From contig VGZH01000021.1 of NCBI GenBank assembly GCA_016872645.1, forward strand, positions 1 to 64,000: a DNA stretch of 64,000 bases, in the 5' to 3' direction. The notes beneath the pieces were generated by a model. That model had not been told where the DNA came from, did no database searches, and saw only the letters and a program-made list of their open reading frames with translations. Made by a program: the position numbers and the translations under genes. The stretch's first letter is position 1. Every line of letters starts with the position of its first letter. Origin of the DNA: Planctomycetota bacterium (GTDB lineage: Bacteria > Planctomycetota > Planctomycetia > Planctomycetales > Planctomycetaceae). Shown in pieces: positions 17,383 to 26,745 of the stretch.

Positions 17383-20300
17383 TCACTTGGTACGTTGCGG
17401 TAGCTTCGGCAAGTGTTTCCAGAGATCGAATCGTCCGGCTCTTGATTCGGGTTCTGTCGCCGATTCCGTGTGCGTCGCGAGCCGCGACTCGCCCGGCGGA
17501 TCATGTGCGATCACTTCCAAGTGATCGAACTGAACGTCGCCCAGTCCGTGCATCGTGATCGTCAGGGCAAACAGTCCATCCTGATAGGCTTCGCGGAGCA
17601 TTTCAAAGCGTTGCCATTCACGCTTCTCTTGCCAGTGCCATGCACCGGATCGGCCGGTGAAATTGTCACTCAGAGTCACCCCATCGAAGCTGCCGGTGAT
17701 CGCTGAAGCGACACGGACCCACCCGCTGATGTGCAACACTTGCCCGGCCTGCACGGCGATTGGCGGAGCCGACAACGTGATCAGTGGCGTATCGAGCATG
17801 CTGGGCGAATCGTTGTTGGTGTCGGGAGCCACCACGAGTCGCAGGCAACGGCCGTCTCGTCCTGTTGCATTCAGAATCTGGACCGCAGCACGAACTCCGG
17901 TCGGCAAAGTTGTCGGTGCGGATTGCCACCCCAACCGCAACAATGTTGGGAAGTCGAGCACCTCGAAGTCCCCATTCGTCAGCAAGTTCTCCGAGGCTCG
18001 CGTCGCCGACTTGCCCAGCGTCTCGATCAATCGCCAGTGATCCGGCAGCGTCTGAAAACAGAGCGTGTGCGGACTGCCGACCGGTGACTTCAAGCGATGG
18101 GTCGCTGTCTCCCAATGTGCCTTCTGCAAAATACGCAGCCACTGCATTGCCGTTTGGCTGTATCGCGCTGCTTCGTCGAATCGCTTGCGAAGCTGCACGA
18201 CATCCGCAGAATTCGGCGACTTCCGCTGGCCAGCTTCACGTGCCAGCGCGATCGCCCGGTCGAGCGCATCGCCTGGGAAAATCCCTTCGGCCTTTTGAAT
18301 GTTCGCGCGGGCTTGAGCCAGCAGTTGCGGAGCATCCGGCTGTCCGGCTCCGAGTTTTGTCAGCTCATCGTCGGCGATCTGCACGCGGTTGAGTTTCGCT
18401 TTCGCCAATTCGATCCAGTTGCGGGCGCTTTGAGCCTGCAGGGTTTCCATCTTCCGTTTCAAATCGGCAATTAGACTGGAATCAGAGGTGACGATAATCG
18501 CGGCAGTCGTGTCGAATGCGGGCAGCTTAACTTTGCGTCCTCCGGGGATCGGTTCGCTCGACAAGGGGGTAATTCGCGTGGTGGTGACTTCGTAGGCGAA
18601 AGCCGTTTCGGGGACGCTAGCGACGTCGATTGTCGCACCCGGCGCGGCGAGTTGCCCGGGCACAAATTGGGCGTCGTCTTCGTACCAAATCGGCAGCAAG
18701 AGCGTCGCTTTGTCGGTACGGAACACCGCCGCCTCCAACTCGCTACGAATGCGGCGCTCGCGCAACACATCGGACTTGTAAGCCGCGAGCCTCGCCTCTT
18801 TTTCGGCTCGTGAGATCGCGGAATTTCGAAACGCCACGTCATGCGATCTGAGGTTCGAACCGGACGGAGCCGAGATCGCAAATGGACGTTGCTCGACCAA
18901 CGTCCCAGCGGCAAGAAAGTCCTCGAGCAATGCCAGTTCGGCGTTGAGCAACCCGATCGCAAGCCGTCGCTCGGAGGCTCCTGGAACATTCGCGTCGAGC
19001 GATTCGTTCAACGAAAACCCGAGTCCACGACATCCCGCGGCGAGCGCGCTGTGTGCTCCCAGGAAGATCTGCTCCGGCTCGATGATGATCGGAATCCGCC
19101 CCGCCGCTTGCCGCTGTTGTGCGATGTCCGGCAACGGTTCGGTCGGCAGCCAAGTGAAGAGGAACGTTCCCGGGCGCGCCAGCTTGCGATGCTGGTCCAA
19201 CGACTCGCGGTAGTTCTTGAAAGTCATCGTCGAGTTGAACATGTGCCGGCTGGTTCCGAGCATCTCTGTATTTCGCGAGTAAATTCGCTCGCCCCCTGTG
19301 ACATCAATCATGATCGGGCGGTGCCGTTCGCGGTCAGCGCTTTTCACTTGAGAGACCCATTGCAGCACGTTTCGCTGCGCCTCAGGCGAAACAGCGACTC
19401 CCAAGTTGAACGCCAGCAGATTGTCCCAGACTCGCGGAATCGGCAGCAGTCCGGCGGACTCGTGATTGAGTGAACCACCCGTCGACCCCTGCAACTGCGG
19501 CGGTGCGGCCATTCCCCAAAGTCCATGTTGCTTCAGTGATCGCTGCAATTCCAGGTCGCTTGCTTCTGGAATCCAGACGACGTTGAAGCCCGCATCGCGC
19601 AAGTCCTCCACACGCTCCCCGTGATACGGCAACATGCGCAGGAAGAATGGTTTCCCATCCACCGACAAACGATCCAACTGAAACGACACTGGCCAGCGAG
19701 CAATTTCCTCAGCGTTCTGAGCAAGCTGAATGCTCCTTTGAGTGACAGGTTTCGCGAGTGGTCCGAACTGGAGTTCGTCGATCAGCAACTCGGTCTTTCC
19801 GGTATCAAGCGACATTTCCAAAACGACACGATCCACGACGGCCTGATCCAAGTCGAGGGTCGTGGGCCGCATCTCGGCGCGCAGCCGACGCCTCTCCTCC
19901 TGCAGCGCCTTGGTCGAAGTGCCGACTTTCAGCTCTTGCCAGCTTCCGACTTTGGTGTACGAGTCACCGTATAACACAGCTTTGAGTGGTTTCGCTGGGG
20001 CTCTCGGGTCGCTCTGCTGGGGAAAGACGACTCGCAGTCCAATACGAATCGCGCCGCCAGTCGCTCGCACATGCAGCCTGAGTTTCAGATCGTCGATTGC
20101 CTGAGCCATCGGCAACTCGTGATCGAGCACAAGCTGGGTCGGACTTCCAGTGGTCCGAAACACAAATTGTTCAACTCCATTTCCCCGGAAGGCCAGCTTC
20201 GAGTTGGTCAGTCGAGTCTGTTGCGAGTTTTTTTCCAATGTGGTGTCAGACCGACGCAACTTCCACGAAGGTTGTTCGTCTTCAAAGCCTTCAATGTGGT

Positions 20301-20421
20301 CGTCCGCATTTGCGGCACAAGCAAAGCTCAGGCCGAAAAACAGCACCAGCACCTGAGCCAGCCAACGATTTGGCCGATCAGCGATCGGAAACGACGCTTG
20401 CTGCGTGTTCATTCCATCCAT
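17383..20421 (-). CDS. Large secreted protein of unknown function, possible polysaccharide-acting domains
   Basis: 1012 residues from ATG 20421 (20412 is an alternative). A signal peptide ([21 protein letters not shown]) ends near residue 38. Residues of roughly 40-260 resemble a beta-sandwich ([19 protein letters not shown]), then a region with [27 protein letters not shown] reads like the first strands of a TIM-barrel glycosidase, a helical region follows ([19 protein letters not shown]), and the C-terminus (about 830-990) has another sandwich of carbohydrate-binding type ([42 protein letters not shown]). No catalytic residues are certain. Its stop overlaps the possible GTG start of ftsH, so the two are probably one operon. 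Confidence 0.8.
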   Translation of the reverse strand: MDGMNTQQASFPIADRPNRWLAQVLVLFFGLSFACAANADDHIEGFEDEQPSWKLRRSDTTLEKNSQQTRLTNSKLAFRGNGVEQFVFRTTGSPTQLVLDHELPMAQAIDDLKLRLHVRATGGAIRIGLRVVFPQQSDPRAPAKPLKAVLYGDSYTKVGSWQELKVGTSTKALQEERRRLRAEMRPTTLDLDQAVVDRVVLEMSLDTGKTELLIDELQFGPLAKPVTQRSIQLAQNAEEIARWPVSFQLDRLSVDGKPFFLRMLPYHGERVEDLRDAGFNVVWIPEASDLELQRSLKQHGLWGMAAPPQLQGSTGGSLNHESAGLLPIPRVWDNLLAFNLGVAVSPEAQRNVLQWVSQVKSADRERHRPIMIDVTGGERIYSRNTEMLGTSRHMFNSTMTFKNYRESLDQHRKLARPGTFLFTWLPTEPLPDIAQQRQAAGRIPIIIEPEQIFLGAHSALAAGCRGLGFSLNESLDANVPGASERRLAIGLLNAELALLEDFLAAGTLVEQRPFAISAPSGSNLRSHDVAFRNSAISRAEKEARLAAYKSDVLRERRIRSELEAAVFRTDKATLLLPIWYEDDAQFVPGQLAAPGATIDVASVPETAFAYEVTTTRITPLSSEPIPGGRKVKLPAFDTTAAIIVTSDSSLIADLKRKMETLQAQSARNWIELAKAKLNRVQIADDELTKLGAGQPDAPQLLAQARANIQKAEGIFPGDALDRAIALAREAGQRKSPNSADVVQLRKRFDEAARYSQTAMQWLRILQKAHWETATHRLKSPVGSPHTLCFQTLPDHWRLIETLGKSATRASENLLTNGDFEVLDFPTLLRLGWQSAPTTLPTGVRAAVQILNATGRDGRCLRLVVAPDTNNDSPSMLDTPLITLSAPPIAVQAGQVLHISGWVRVASAITGSFDGVTLSDNFTGRSGAWHWQEKREWQRFEMLREAYQDGLFALTITMHGLGDVQFDHLEVIAHDPPGESRLATHTESATEPESRAGRFDLWKHLPKLPQRTK

Positions 20422-20775
20422 GGATTTTGCGTGACCGGAACAATCGGACTTTCGCCGGTCAGGATTTGTTGATTTTTGAAACCGATCTGGGTTGTTTTCT
20501 TGCCAAAGAGTTGAACACCCGGAAAACGCAGCACAACCGGTCACTTTGCTGTAAGTGGTCGAATCTACTGGCGTTTGCGAAACGAGCCAAGATGAGGTCC
20601 GCGCCAATCGTTGCGACCAACACAGTCGCGACCGCAACTACGAAATCTCATAACGCATTTATTCAATTATGTTTGCGACGATTCTCTCGTGTAAGACAAT
20701 TCGCTTGTGGAATCACGTCGACCGGCACAGAATCTGAGCTCTTCTTGGCGGAGCAACTTTAGGAGCGTTCGGAGT

Positions 20776-21057
20776 ATGACCACGACACCTCGATTTCCTA
20801 ACACCGGCGAGAGCGACTTGCCTCGTGAATTGGTTGATCTCGCTCAAAAGATCGCTGACCTCCCAGAACCGCTGCAAAAGGACTTGGAGTCAGCCTACAG
20901 TCGAGTCGTCGAGTCTGTTCGCCGTCGTCGCCGGATCCTAGCGTTGGTTCAAGAGGCACTTTCGCAACTGCGGCTCGATATCAAGTACCTGATGTTCGAT
21001 CTGGAAGTGACTCGCAAAGAACGCGACGAACTCAAGACGCAGTTGGAACACGACTAA
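20776..21057 (+). CDS. Small helical protein of unknown function
   Basis: 93 residues from ATG 20776, supported by GGAG at 20771-20774. No membrane segment. From residue 20 it is strongly helical and charged (ELVDLAQKIADLPEPLQKDLESAYSRVVESVRRRRRILALVQEALSQLRLDIKYLMFDLEVTRKERDELKTQL), with a heptad pattern at the end, so a coiled coil and probably a dimer. The RRRR cluster could bind nucleic acid. It lies between the divergent 17383-20421 gene and the menaquinone genes. No family recognised; a small regulator or structural protein are both possible. Confidence 0.75.
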   Translation: MTTTPRFPNTGESDLPRELVDLAQKIADLPEPLQKDLESAYSRVVESVRRRRRILALVQEALSQLRLDIKYLMFDLEVTRKERDELKTQLEHD

Positions 21058-21141
21058 TCCGCGCCTCACTTTGACGCGCCAGAGTACCCCTCCTACAACT
21101 CCGCGCTTCGGCACTGTGCTGGTGATGAGACATGCCGTTGA

Positions 21142-22638
21142 ATGATGAGCGGAGACATGACGAGCGATCATCTGGCGGACTGGCTGACTCAGTGGCACGA
21201 TGTGCGTGAGTTGGTGCGCGTGTCGGCTGCAGTGGACGCTGTGCACGAGATCGCCGCGATTACGGATCGCCTGCGAAGTGATCAAGGTGGCCCAGCGGTG
21301 CTCTTCGATCATGTTCTCGGGCAGACGATTCCAGTGGTCACGAATCTGCTGGGAAGCCCACGTCGATTGGCGGCGGCTTTGGGAGTGGGCTCGCTGGATG
21401 GACTGTCGCAGCGACTCGACGATTGGTTGTCGCTCACGCTGCCACGCGGGAAGCTCGATACTTGGAAATTGCTGCCACGGTTGGCCGAGCTGTCGCAGTG
21501 GCCGCCGACTCTCGAAAAGACGGGCCTGTGTCAGCAGGTCGTGAAGCTCGGCCGAGATGTGAACCTCGCTGAATTGCCCGCGTTGACGATGTGGCCGGGT
21601 GACGCCGCGCCGACGATCACTTGGGGACAATTGCACACCCAATCGCCGAGTGGTGATGTGACGACAGCAGAGTCAGGCGCGGACACTCGGCGGCGTGTCT
21701 GTGTTGTGCCATTGGAGGTTCGTGGTCGAGATGGACTGCTGATTCACGGCGATGAAAACTCGGAGTTGTGGTCGTTGCTGGTCGAGTACGGTTCACGCGG
21801 GCAGCAGATGCCGGTCGCTGTCGTTCTGGGGGGCGATCCCCTCACGTCCGTCGCTTCGTGGGCACCGTTGCCGGGGCGGACCGATCCGCTCGTATTCGCG
21901 GGTTTCTTGCGGAATCGACCGGTCGAGTTGGTTGCGGCTCGATCGATACCACTGACTGTTCCGGCGTCGGCCGAGATCGTCTTCGAGGGCTTCGTCGATC
22001 CACAGGCGGCATACGAATCCTCCGGGCCGATCAGTCGTGAGACGGGATTCTTTGGGCCGCGCGAATCGCTGCCAGTGATGCGAGTCACAGCGATCACGCA
22101 TCGCGCGAACCCGGTTTTCCCCGCGATGGTTCCGGGTGCCGCTCCATCAGAGAGTCATTGGCTGGATCGTGCGTGCGAGCGCTTGCTGCTGCCGCTCGCG
22201 CGATTGTGGATTCCGGAGTTGGTTGAGTGGCGCTGGCCGTTTGCGGGGGCAAATCGGCACGTTGTGTTCGCCAGTATTCGCAAGACTTACGCTCAGCAAG
22301 CTCGCAAGGTGATGCACGCACTCTGGTCGTTGCCGCGAGCCGCGACGGCGAAGATGCTGGTCGTGGTCGATGACGATGTCGACGTGCGCGACGAGAACGC
22401 CGTCTGGTCGAGCGTCGCGGCTCATGCCGATCCAGCTCGCGATTTGGTGTTGTGGGACGGACCAGCCGATCCGCTGGATCATGCGACGGCGCTTCGTGGA
22501 GTTGGTCGGAAGCTTGGCCTGGATGCGACTCGCAAGTTGCCGAGCGAAGCAGGTGCGGCTCGAGTCCCCCAGCCGTTACGCTGGACCGCGGAGATCGAGC
22601 AACGGCTGCAGGCGCGATGGCCTGAGTTTGGGTTGTGA
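21142..22638 (+). CDS. UbiD-family decarboxylase homologue with degenerate active site
   Basis: 498 residues, the full length of UbiD (E. coli 497), and alignable throughout: GGPAVLFDHVLGQTIPVVTNLLGSPRR near the start, WPGDAAPTITWGQ, PVAVVLGGDP, PASAEIVFEGFV, VVDDDVDVRDENAVWS, and LGLDATRKLPSE at the end. Family members decarboxylate aromatic acids with prenylated FMN made by UbiX, whose gene is two downstream. However, where E. coli has NLGIYR, this protein has RVCVVP (about 185-190), and where the family has EGPxG(E/D) it has SGPISR (about 294-299); the Arg-Glu-Glu/Asp triad and the metal-binding Asn thus look lost. The aligning was done by eye. It may be a structural paralogue or a decarboxylase of another kind. 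Operon with ubiE and ubiX. Confidence 0.85.
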   Translation: MMSGDMTSDHLADWLTQWHDVRELVRVSAAVDAVHEIAAITDRLRSDQGGPAVLFDHVLGQTIPVVTNLLGSPRRLAAALGVGSLDGLSQRLDDWLSLTLPRGKLDTWKLLPRLAELSQWPPTLEKTGLCQQVVKLGRDVNLAELPALTMWPGDAAPTITWGQLHTQSPSGDVTTAESGADTRRRVCVVPLEVRGRDGLLIHGDENSELWSLLVEYGSRGQQMPVAVVLGGDPLTSVASWAPLPGRTDPLVFAGFLRNRPVELVAARSIPLTVPASAEIVFEGFVDPQAAYESSGPISRETGFFGPRESLPVMRVTAITHRANPVFPAMVPGAAPSESHWLDRACERLLLPLARLWIPELVEWRWPFAGANRHVVFASIRKTYAQQARKVMHALWSLPRAATAKMLVVVDDDVDVRDENAVWSSVAAHADPARDLVLWDGPADPLDHATALRGVGRKLGLDATRKLPSEAGAARVPQPLRWTAEIEQRLQARWPEFGL

Positions 22639-22753
22639 AGAGTCGAGGGCGATTACGGTCCTTGTCATTGAGGCCCTTGTGACCTGAGTGATTTGGAAAA
22701 TCAAAATGAATCGACCGATCCACAAGGGGTCGGGCTACGTGGAAACACACGCG

Positions 22754-23476
22754 ATGACAGTTGACAAATCGGAGAGTCGTGTTCGCCGGATGTTCGGTGA
22801 GATTTCGGCGCGTTACGACTTTTTGAACCATTTGTTGTCGGGCGGGACCGACGTCTATTGGCGTTGGCGAGCGGTGCGGTTGGCTCGGCCGACGGGAGCG
22901 GCCCCGGTGCTTGATGTCTGCACGGGGACGGGAGATTTGGCCCTTGCGTATTGGCGAGCCAGCGGGAGGCGCGTGTCGGTCGTCGGCTCGGATTTCACGC
23001 ACGAGATGTTGGCGCTCGCTCGCGAGAAGTGGGCGCGAGTCCGCGGCGTTGCGAATCCCGAACAAATGCAGTTTGTCGAGGCGGATACTCAGCATCTGCC
23101 GTTCGGCGACAATCAATTTCAGATCGTCTCGGTCGCGTTCGGCCTGCGCAACGTCACGCGGACGGATGCCGGGCTGCGCGAGATGACTCGCGTCTGCCAG
23201 CCGGGCGGCAAAGTCGTCGTGCTGGAGTTCTCGACCCCGACCAATCGATTGTTCCGAGCGATCTACCTCTGGTACTTCCGCAACGTGCTGCCGAGGATCG
23301 GGCAGGTTCTGATGCGGAATCAGCAAGCGGCATACAACTATCTGCCGCAGTCGGTCAGCGAGTTTCCTCAAGGGGAAGCCTTAGCCGATCTGATGCGGCA
23401 GGCGGGTCTGCACAACATCGTTTGGAAGCCGCTGACGTTTGGCATCGCGACGATTTATATCGGAGAGAAATCATGA
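22754..23476 (+). CDS. ubiE: Demethylmenaquinone/ubiquinone C-methyltransferase
   Basis: 240 residues from ATG 22754; an ATG at 22706 is also in frame and would add 16. SAM-dependent class I methyltransferase: RVRRMFGEISARYDFLNHLLSGGTDVYWRW is the UbiE/MenG signature start, VLDVCTGTGDLAL is SAM motif I, FGLRNVTRTDAGLREMTRVCQPGGKVVVLEF the UbiE signature 2, and YNYLPQSVSEFPQGEALADLMRQAG the typical end. It methylates the quinone ring in the last step of menaquinone (or ubiquinone) synthesis; with the planctomycete setting, menaquinone is more likely. Its TGA overlaps the ATG of ubiX by ATGA. Confidence 0.95.
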   Translation: MTVDKSESRVRRMFGEISARYDFLNHLLSGGTDVYWRWRAVRLARPTGAAPVLDVCTGTGDLALAYWRASGRRVSVVGSDFTHEMLALAREKWARVRGVANPEQMQFVEADTQHLPFGDNQFQIVSVAFGLRNVTRTDAGLREMTRVCQPGGKVVVLEFSTPTNRLFRAIYLWYFRNVLPRIGQVLMRNQQAAYNYLPQSVSEFPQGEALADLMRQAGLHNIVWKPLTFGIATIYIGEKS

Positions 23477-24120
23477 CCGCCTGCTCTGAGACGAACACGC
23501 CTGATCTGGTTGTCGCGATCACCGGAGCCAGCGGTGCGATTTACGCGACGCGGCTGTTGCAGGTGCTGGTGAGTTCGGGTCGACGCGTGCATCTGACGAT
23601 CAGTCCATCGGGAGCGGAGGTGCTCGATCACGAACTCGGCATGCATGTGGACCTGGCGACGCTTGATCCGCAGCGACTGTTGGTCAGCGATTCGGGGATC
23701 GGTCCGGTGGACGACGTGACGCCAGGCGAACTGGTTTACCATCACTTCCAAGATTTCCGGGCGGGGATCGCCAGCGGCTCGTTCCCGACGGGCGGCATGG
23801 TAGTGTGTCCCTGCTCGATGGGGACGCTCGCGAGCATCGCCAGCGGCCAATCGACGAATTTGATTCAGCGCGCGGCGGACGTGCATCTGAAAGAGCGCCG
23901 CAAACTGATCGTCGTTCCGCGCGAGACGCCGCTCGGCAGCATCCAGCTTGAGAACATGAAACGCCTCGCCGACGCCGGTGCCGTGATCTTGCCCGCGATG
24001 CCGGGTTTTTATCACGGCCCGACCGCGATTCTGGACTTGGTCGATTTCGTCGTCGGCCGAATTTGCGATCAACTCGCTGTGTCGCATCGACTCTGCAAAC
24101 GCTGGGGAGTGAAAAACTGA
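23473..24120 (+). CDS. ubiX: UbiX-type flavin prenyltransferase
   Basis: 215 residues, starting at ATG 23473 inside the ubiE stop (ATGA) with GGAGAGAAATC just upstream. The N-terminus DLVVAITGASGAIYATRLLQVL is the Rossmann-like FMN site of UbiX/Pad1; CPCSMGTLASIASGQSTNLIQRAADVHLKERRKLIVVPRETPLGSIQLENM is the family core. UbiX joins dimethylallyl phosphate to reduced FMN to make prenylated FMN, the cofactor of UbiD enzymes. Placed with a UbiD homologue and UbiE, so most simply in menaquinone synthesis (futalosine route, MqnM-like), but the UbiD next door seems unable to bind the cofactor, so another UbiD elsewhere may be its client. Confidence 0.95.
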   Translation: MTACSETNTPDLVVAITGASGAIYATRLLQVLVSSGRRVHLTISPSGAEVLDHELGMHVDLATLDPQRLLVSDSGIGPVDDVTPGELVYHHFQDFRAGIASGSFPTGGMVVCPCSMGTLASIASGQSTNLIQRAADVHLKERRKLIVVPRETPLGSIQLENMKRLADAGAVILPAMPGFYHGPTAILDLVDFVVGRICDQLAVSHRLCKRWGVKN

Positions 24121-24121
24121 C

Positions 24122-24214
24122 CCGATGCGCAAGCGAGGGCCAACGCTTCGCGGACTCCCACAGAGATTTCCAATTCATCGTCGTTTGAAAGGCCCGCTCT
24201 CGCTTACGCATCGG
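24122..24214. repeat. Long imperfect inverted repeat between ubiX and the DUF1501 gene
   Basis: CCGATGCGCAAGCGAGGGCC (24122-24141) pairs with GGCCCGCTCTCGCTTACGCATCGG (24191-24214), with a small bulge, around a 49-base spacer. It begins two bases after the ubiX stop, so it may also end ubiX transcription. The core GCGTAAGCGAGGGCC recurs in planctomycete genomes as far as I remember; a count was not possible here. Confidence 0.6.
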
Positions 24215-24291
24215 ATCAGTTTGTACGAATCGGCCTTGCAGGATCACTGTGAGCGTGAAAAGCTAGGCACCGCCCATCTCGAGACGAACCC

Positions 24292-25692
24292 ATGTTCCAG
24301 TCGCCACCGCAAACTCGACGCCAGTTGCTGCGAGCTTCCGCGTGCGGCGGTTTGTCGCTGTCGAGTTTGTGGCGTGCTCAGGCGGCGGAAGCGAACAAGG
24401 CCGCGCCCGCGGCGAAGATCAAGGCGTGCATCGTCGTCTTTTACTACGGCGGGCCGAGTCATCTTGATACCTACGATCTGAAGCCGAACGCTCCGGCGGA
24501 TGTGCGGGGTGAGTTCCAGCCGATTGCATCGTCTGCGCCGGGAGTGATGGTCTCCGAACATCTGCCGCAGATGGCGAAGGTGATGCACAAGGTCGCGATC
24601 GTGCGGAGCGTCAACCATAAAAATCGGCTGCACGATTCCGCCTCGACCGAAATGCTGACCGGGCGGCAGTCGCCGCAAGGAGACCGCGAAGAGTTTGCTC
24701 CGATCCCGCAGTTTTACCCGTGTGTCGGAGCGACTTGCAGCTATTTGTGGCGAGATCGCGGACTCGACGTGCCGCACGCGGCACTGCCGTTTCTGTTTCA
24801 CAATGTCGTCGATGTGCCGTGTCAGGGAGGCGGGTTCCTCGGCTCGGCGTTCGATCCGTTGCAGATCACGGTGGATGTCGAGAAGCGGGCCTATCGAGCC
24901 GGAACGCTCGCTCCACCCGATGGCCGATCGTTTGCCAGCGTGGATGATCGACGGCGATTGCTTCGATTCCTCGAAAGTGGGCTGTCTTCGATCAACTCCG
25001 CCGAACGACAGTGGAGCGCGTTCTACGACAAAGCGTACTCGTTGCTCGGTTCGGAGACCCTGCGGCGAGCGCTCGATCTGTCGGCCGAAACGCAGGCGAC
25101 TCGCGACCGGTATGGCTACAAGTCTGCCGAGGCGGTGAATGGCGACACGAGCCAATCGGCAATGGCCGAAGCTCGCCCGATGCGCGGACAGAATTTACTC
25201 GTCGCGCGGCGGCTGATCGAAGCGGGTGTGCCGTTCGTCAACGTATTCGACTTCCGTCAGCAGGGACAGAATTGGGACTCGCACGCGAACAATTTCTTTC
25301 ATCACAAGCATTACCTGTTGCCGCAGACCGACCAAAGTTTGTCGGCACTGATCGAGGACTTGGACCAGCGCGGGCTGCTCGATTCGACGCTGGTGATTGC
25401 GATGGGTGAGTTCGGCCGGACTCCGCGAATCAATGCGAACGCAGGGCGGGATCACTGGCCTGATTGCTACTCGGTGCTGCTGGCCGGCGGCGGCGTGAAG
25501 GGGGGCTTCGTTTACGGCTCGAGCGATCGGCTCGGCATGTATCCCGAAACGAATCCGGTCAGCCCGGCCGATCTGACCGCGACAATCTTCTCCCGCTTCG
25601 GACTTAACCCGGCGACGGAGATTCATGACGCGACGTTGCGGCCACATCGCATCTCGGACGGTCGTCCGATTCGCGAGCTGTTCGTGTCGTAG
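24292..25692 (+). CDS. DUF1501 exported protein
   Basis: 466 residues from ATG 24292. The start TRRQLLRASACGGLSLSSLWRAQAAEA is a twin-arginine signal. The body shows the DUF1501 order: [117 protein letters not shown]. These resemble alkaline-phosphatase/sulfatase-like metal ligands (Asp/His pairs) but no reaction is established for DUF1501. It stands alone here, without the DUF1549/DUF1553 partner it often has. Ends in TAG, converging with pdxA through a hairpin. Confidence 0.93.
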   Translation: MFQSPPQTRRQLLRASACGGLSLSSLWRAQAAEANKAAPAAKIKACIVVFYYGGPSHLDTYDLKPNAPADVRGEFQPIASSAPGVMVSEHLPQMAKVMHKVAIVRSVNHKNRLHDSASTEMLTGRQSPQGDREEFAPIPQFYPCVGATCSYLWRDRGLDVPHAALPFLFHNVVDVPCQGGGFLGSAFDPLQITVDVEKRAYRAGTLAPPDGRSFASVDDRRRLLRFLESGLSSINSAERQWSAFYDKAYSLLGSETLRRALDLSAETQATRDRYGYKSAEAVNGDTSQSAMAEARPMRGQNLLVARRLIEAGVPFVNVFDFRQQGQNWDSHANNFFHHKHYLLPQTDQSLSALIEDLDQRGLLDSTLVIAMGEFGRTPRINANAGRDHWPDCYSVLLAGGGVKGGFVYGSSDRLGMYPETNPVSPADLTATIFSRFGLNPATEIHDATLRPHRISDGRPIRELFVS

Positions 25693-25714
25693 TTCGGACA
25701 TAGGCGTCCGAACT
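25691..25714. terminator. Hairpin between convergent DUF1501 and pdxA genes
   Basis: AGTTCGGAC (25691-25699) and GTCCGAACT (25706-25714) are perfect complements around six bases. The left arm includes the DUF1501 TAG and the right arm touches the pdxA stop, so both mRNAs would end in or near this stem. No strong T-run, so possibly an mRNA-stabilising stem instead. Confidence 0.5.
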
Positions 25715-26741
25715 ATGTCATGCACAATTTTGCCGCCGCCAAGATCGCTTCGATCATGCCGCTTGCATCGGCGGGGTGCTGCCAGGCGATGTCGAATGCG
25801 GTGCCGTGACTGGGGCTGGTGCGGACGATGGGCAGACCAAGCGTCACGTTCACTGCCGATTGAAAGCCGATCAGCTTGAAGGCGATGTGTCCTTGATCGT
25901 GATACATCGCGACGACCGCGTCGAACTCACCGGCGGCAGCTCGGCGGAAAAGCGTGTCGGCGGGCAAGGGGCCGGTGACGTTGATGCGACCACGATCGAG
26001 GAGGGTCCGCACGGCGGGTGCGATGATTCGTGATTCTTCGTCGCCGAAGATGCCGTCCTCGCCGGCGTGCGGATTCAACGCACAAACGGCGACCCGCGGA
26101 CTCGGACAGCCGACACGACGCAGGAAGCCGTCGATGAGTTCGATCTTCTCCGAAACACCGGCGGTCGTCAGCAGTTCGCAGACACTGCGGATCGACGTGT
26201 GCAGCGTGACATGAACGACGCCGAGACCATGCGGCGACTTCACTGCACCGCCACTCGGCAGGAACAGCATCATGCCGAAGTCACGTACGCCGCAGACCTC
26301 GGCGAGGATCTCGGTGTGGCCGGGATACTTGAGTCCGGCGAGATGCAATGCGGCCTTGCTGAATGGCGCGGTCGTGATTGCGTCAACCTGTTTAGCCAGC
26401 GCGGCCTTCGCAGCGGCGACAAGGTATTCGTAAGCCGCTCGTCCAGCGCGAGCGTCGTTGTGGCCCGAGGGGACACCAACAACATCGTGCGGTGCGTACG
26501 GCGGATTCCAGCAAGAGATTGTATTGCTCGAAGTCGACTCATCCGGCTGTTGGACTGCGGAAATTTCGATTGACAAACCGGCGTGAATGACCGCTCGGCG
26601 CACGACATCGGGATGTCCAACGATGACTGGCCGGCAGGCGGCGAGGACTCGCCGATCGGCGCAGGCTCGGACGACAATTTCCGGACCGATGCCGGCAACA
26701 TCGCCGAGAGTCAGAGCAATCGTGGGGAGAAATTCGGGCAT
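25713..26741 (-). CDS. pdxA: 4-hydroxythreonine-4-phosphate dehydrogenase (PdxA)
   Basis: 342 residues, normal family length (E. coli 329). It oxidises 4-phosphohydroxy-threonine with NAD in pyridoxal phosphate synthesis. Seen: TLGDVAGIGPEIVVRA at the N-terminus, ITTAPFSKAAL, KYPGHTEILAE, HVTLHTS, CALNPHAGEDGIFGDEES, ADTLFRRA, AMYHDQGHIAFKLIGF and IVRTSPSHGTAFDIAW, which are the substrate and metal-binding motifs of the family (His of GHTE, His of HVTLHT, His of YHDQG). GDVAGIGPE has Val where most have Pro, a minor change. It is followed on the same strand by nothing; upstream is rfbC across a repeat. The PdxA2 (erythronate catabolism) branch is an alternative I cannot exclude. Confidence 0.93.
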   Translation of the reverse strand: MPEFLPTIALTLGDVAGIGPEIVVRACADRRVLAACRPVIVGHPDVVRRAVIHAGLSIEISAVQQPDESTSSNTISCWNPPYAPHDVVGVPSGHNDARAGRAAYEYLVAAAKAALAKQVDAITTAPFSKAALHLAGLKYPGHTEILAEVCGVRDFGMMLFLPSGGAVKSPHGLGVVHVTLHTSIRSVCELLTTAGVSEKIELIDGFLRRVGCPSPRVAVCALNPHAGEDGIFGDEESRIIAPAVRTLLDRGRINVTGPLPADTLFRRAAAGEFDAVVAMYHDQGHIAFKLIGFQSAVNVTLGLPIVRTSPSHGTAFDIAWQHPADASGMIEAILAAAKLCMT

Positions 26742-26745
26742 AAAC

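Noticed and set aside
22094-23371. Long open frame on the minus strand (425 codons) across ubiD-like and ubiE
   Set aside because: It is the mirror of two well-supported plus-strand genes; its product is Arg/Pro/His-rich low-complexity text without a family.
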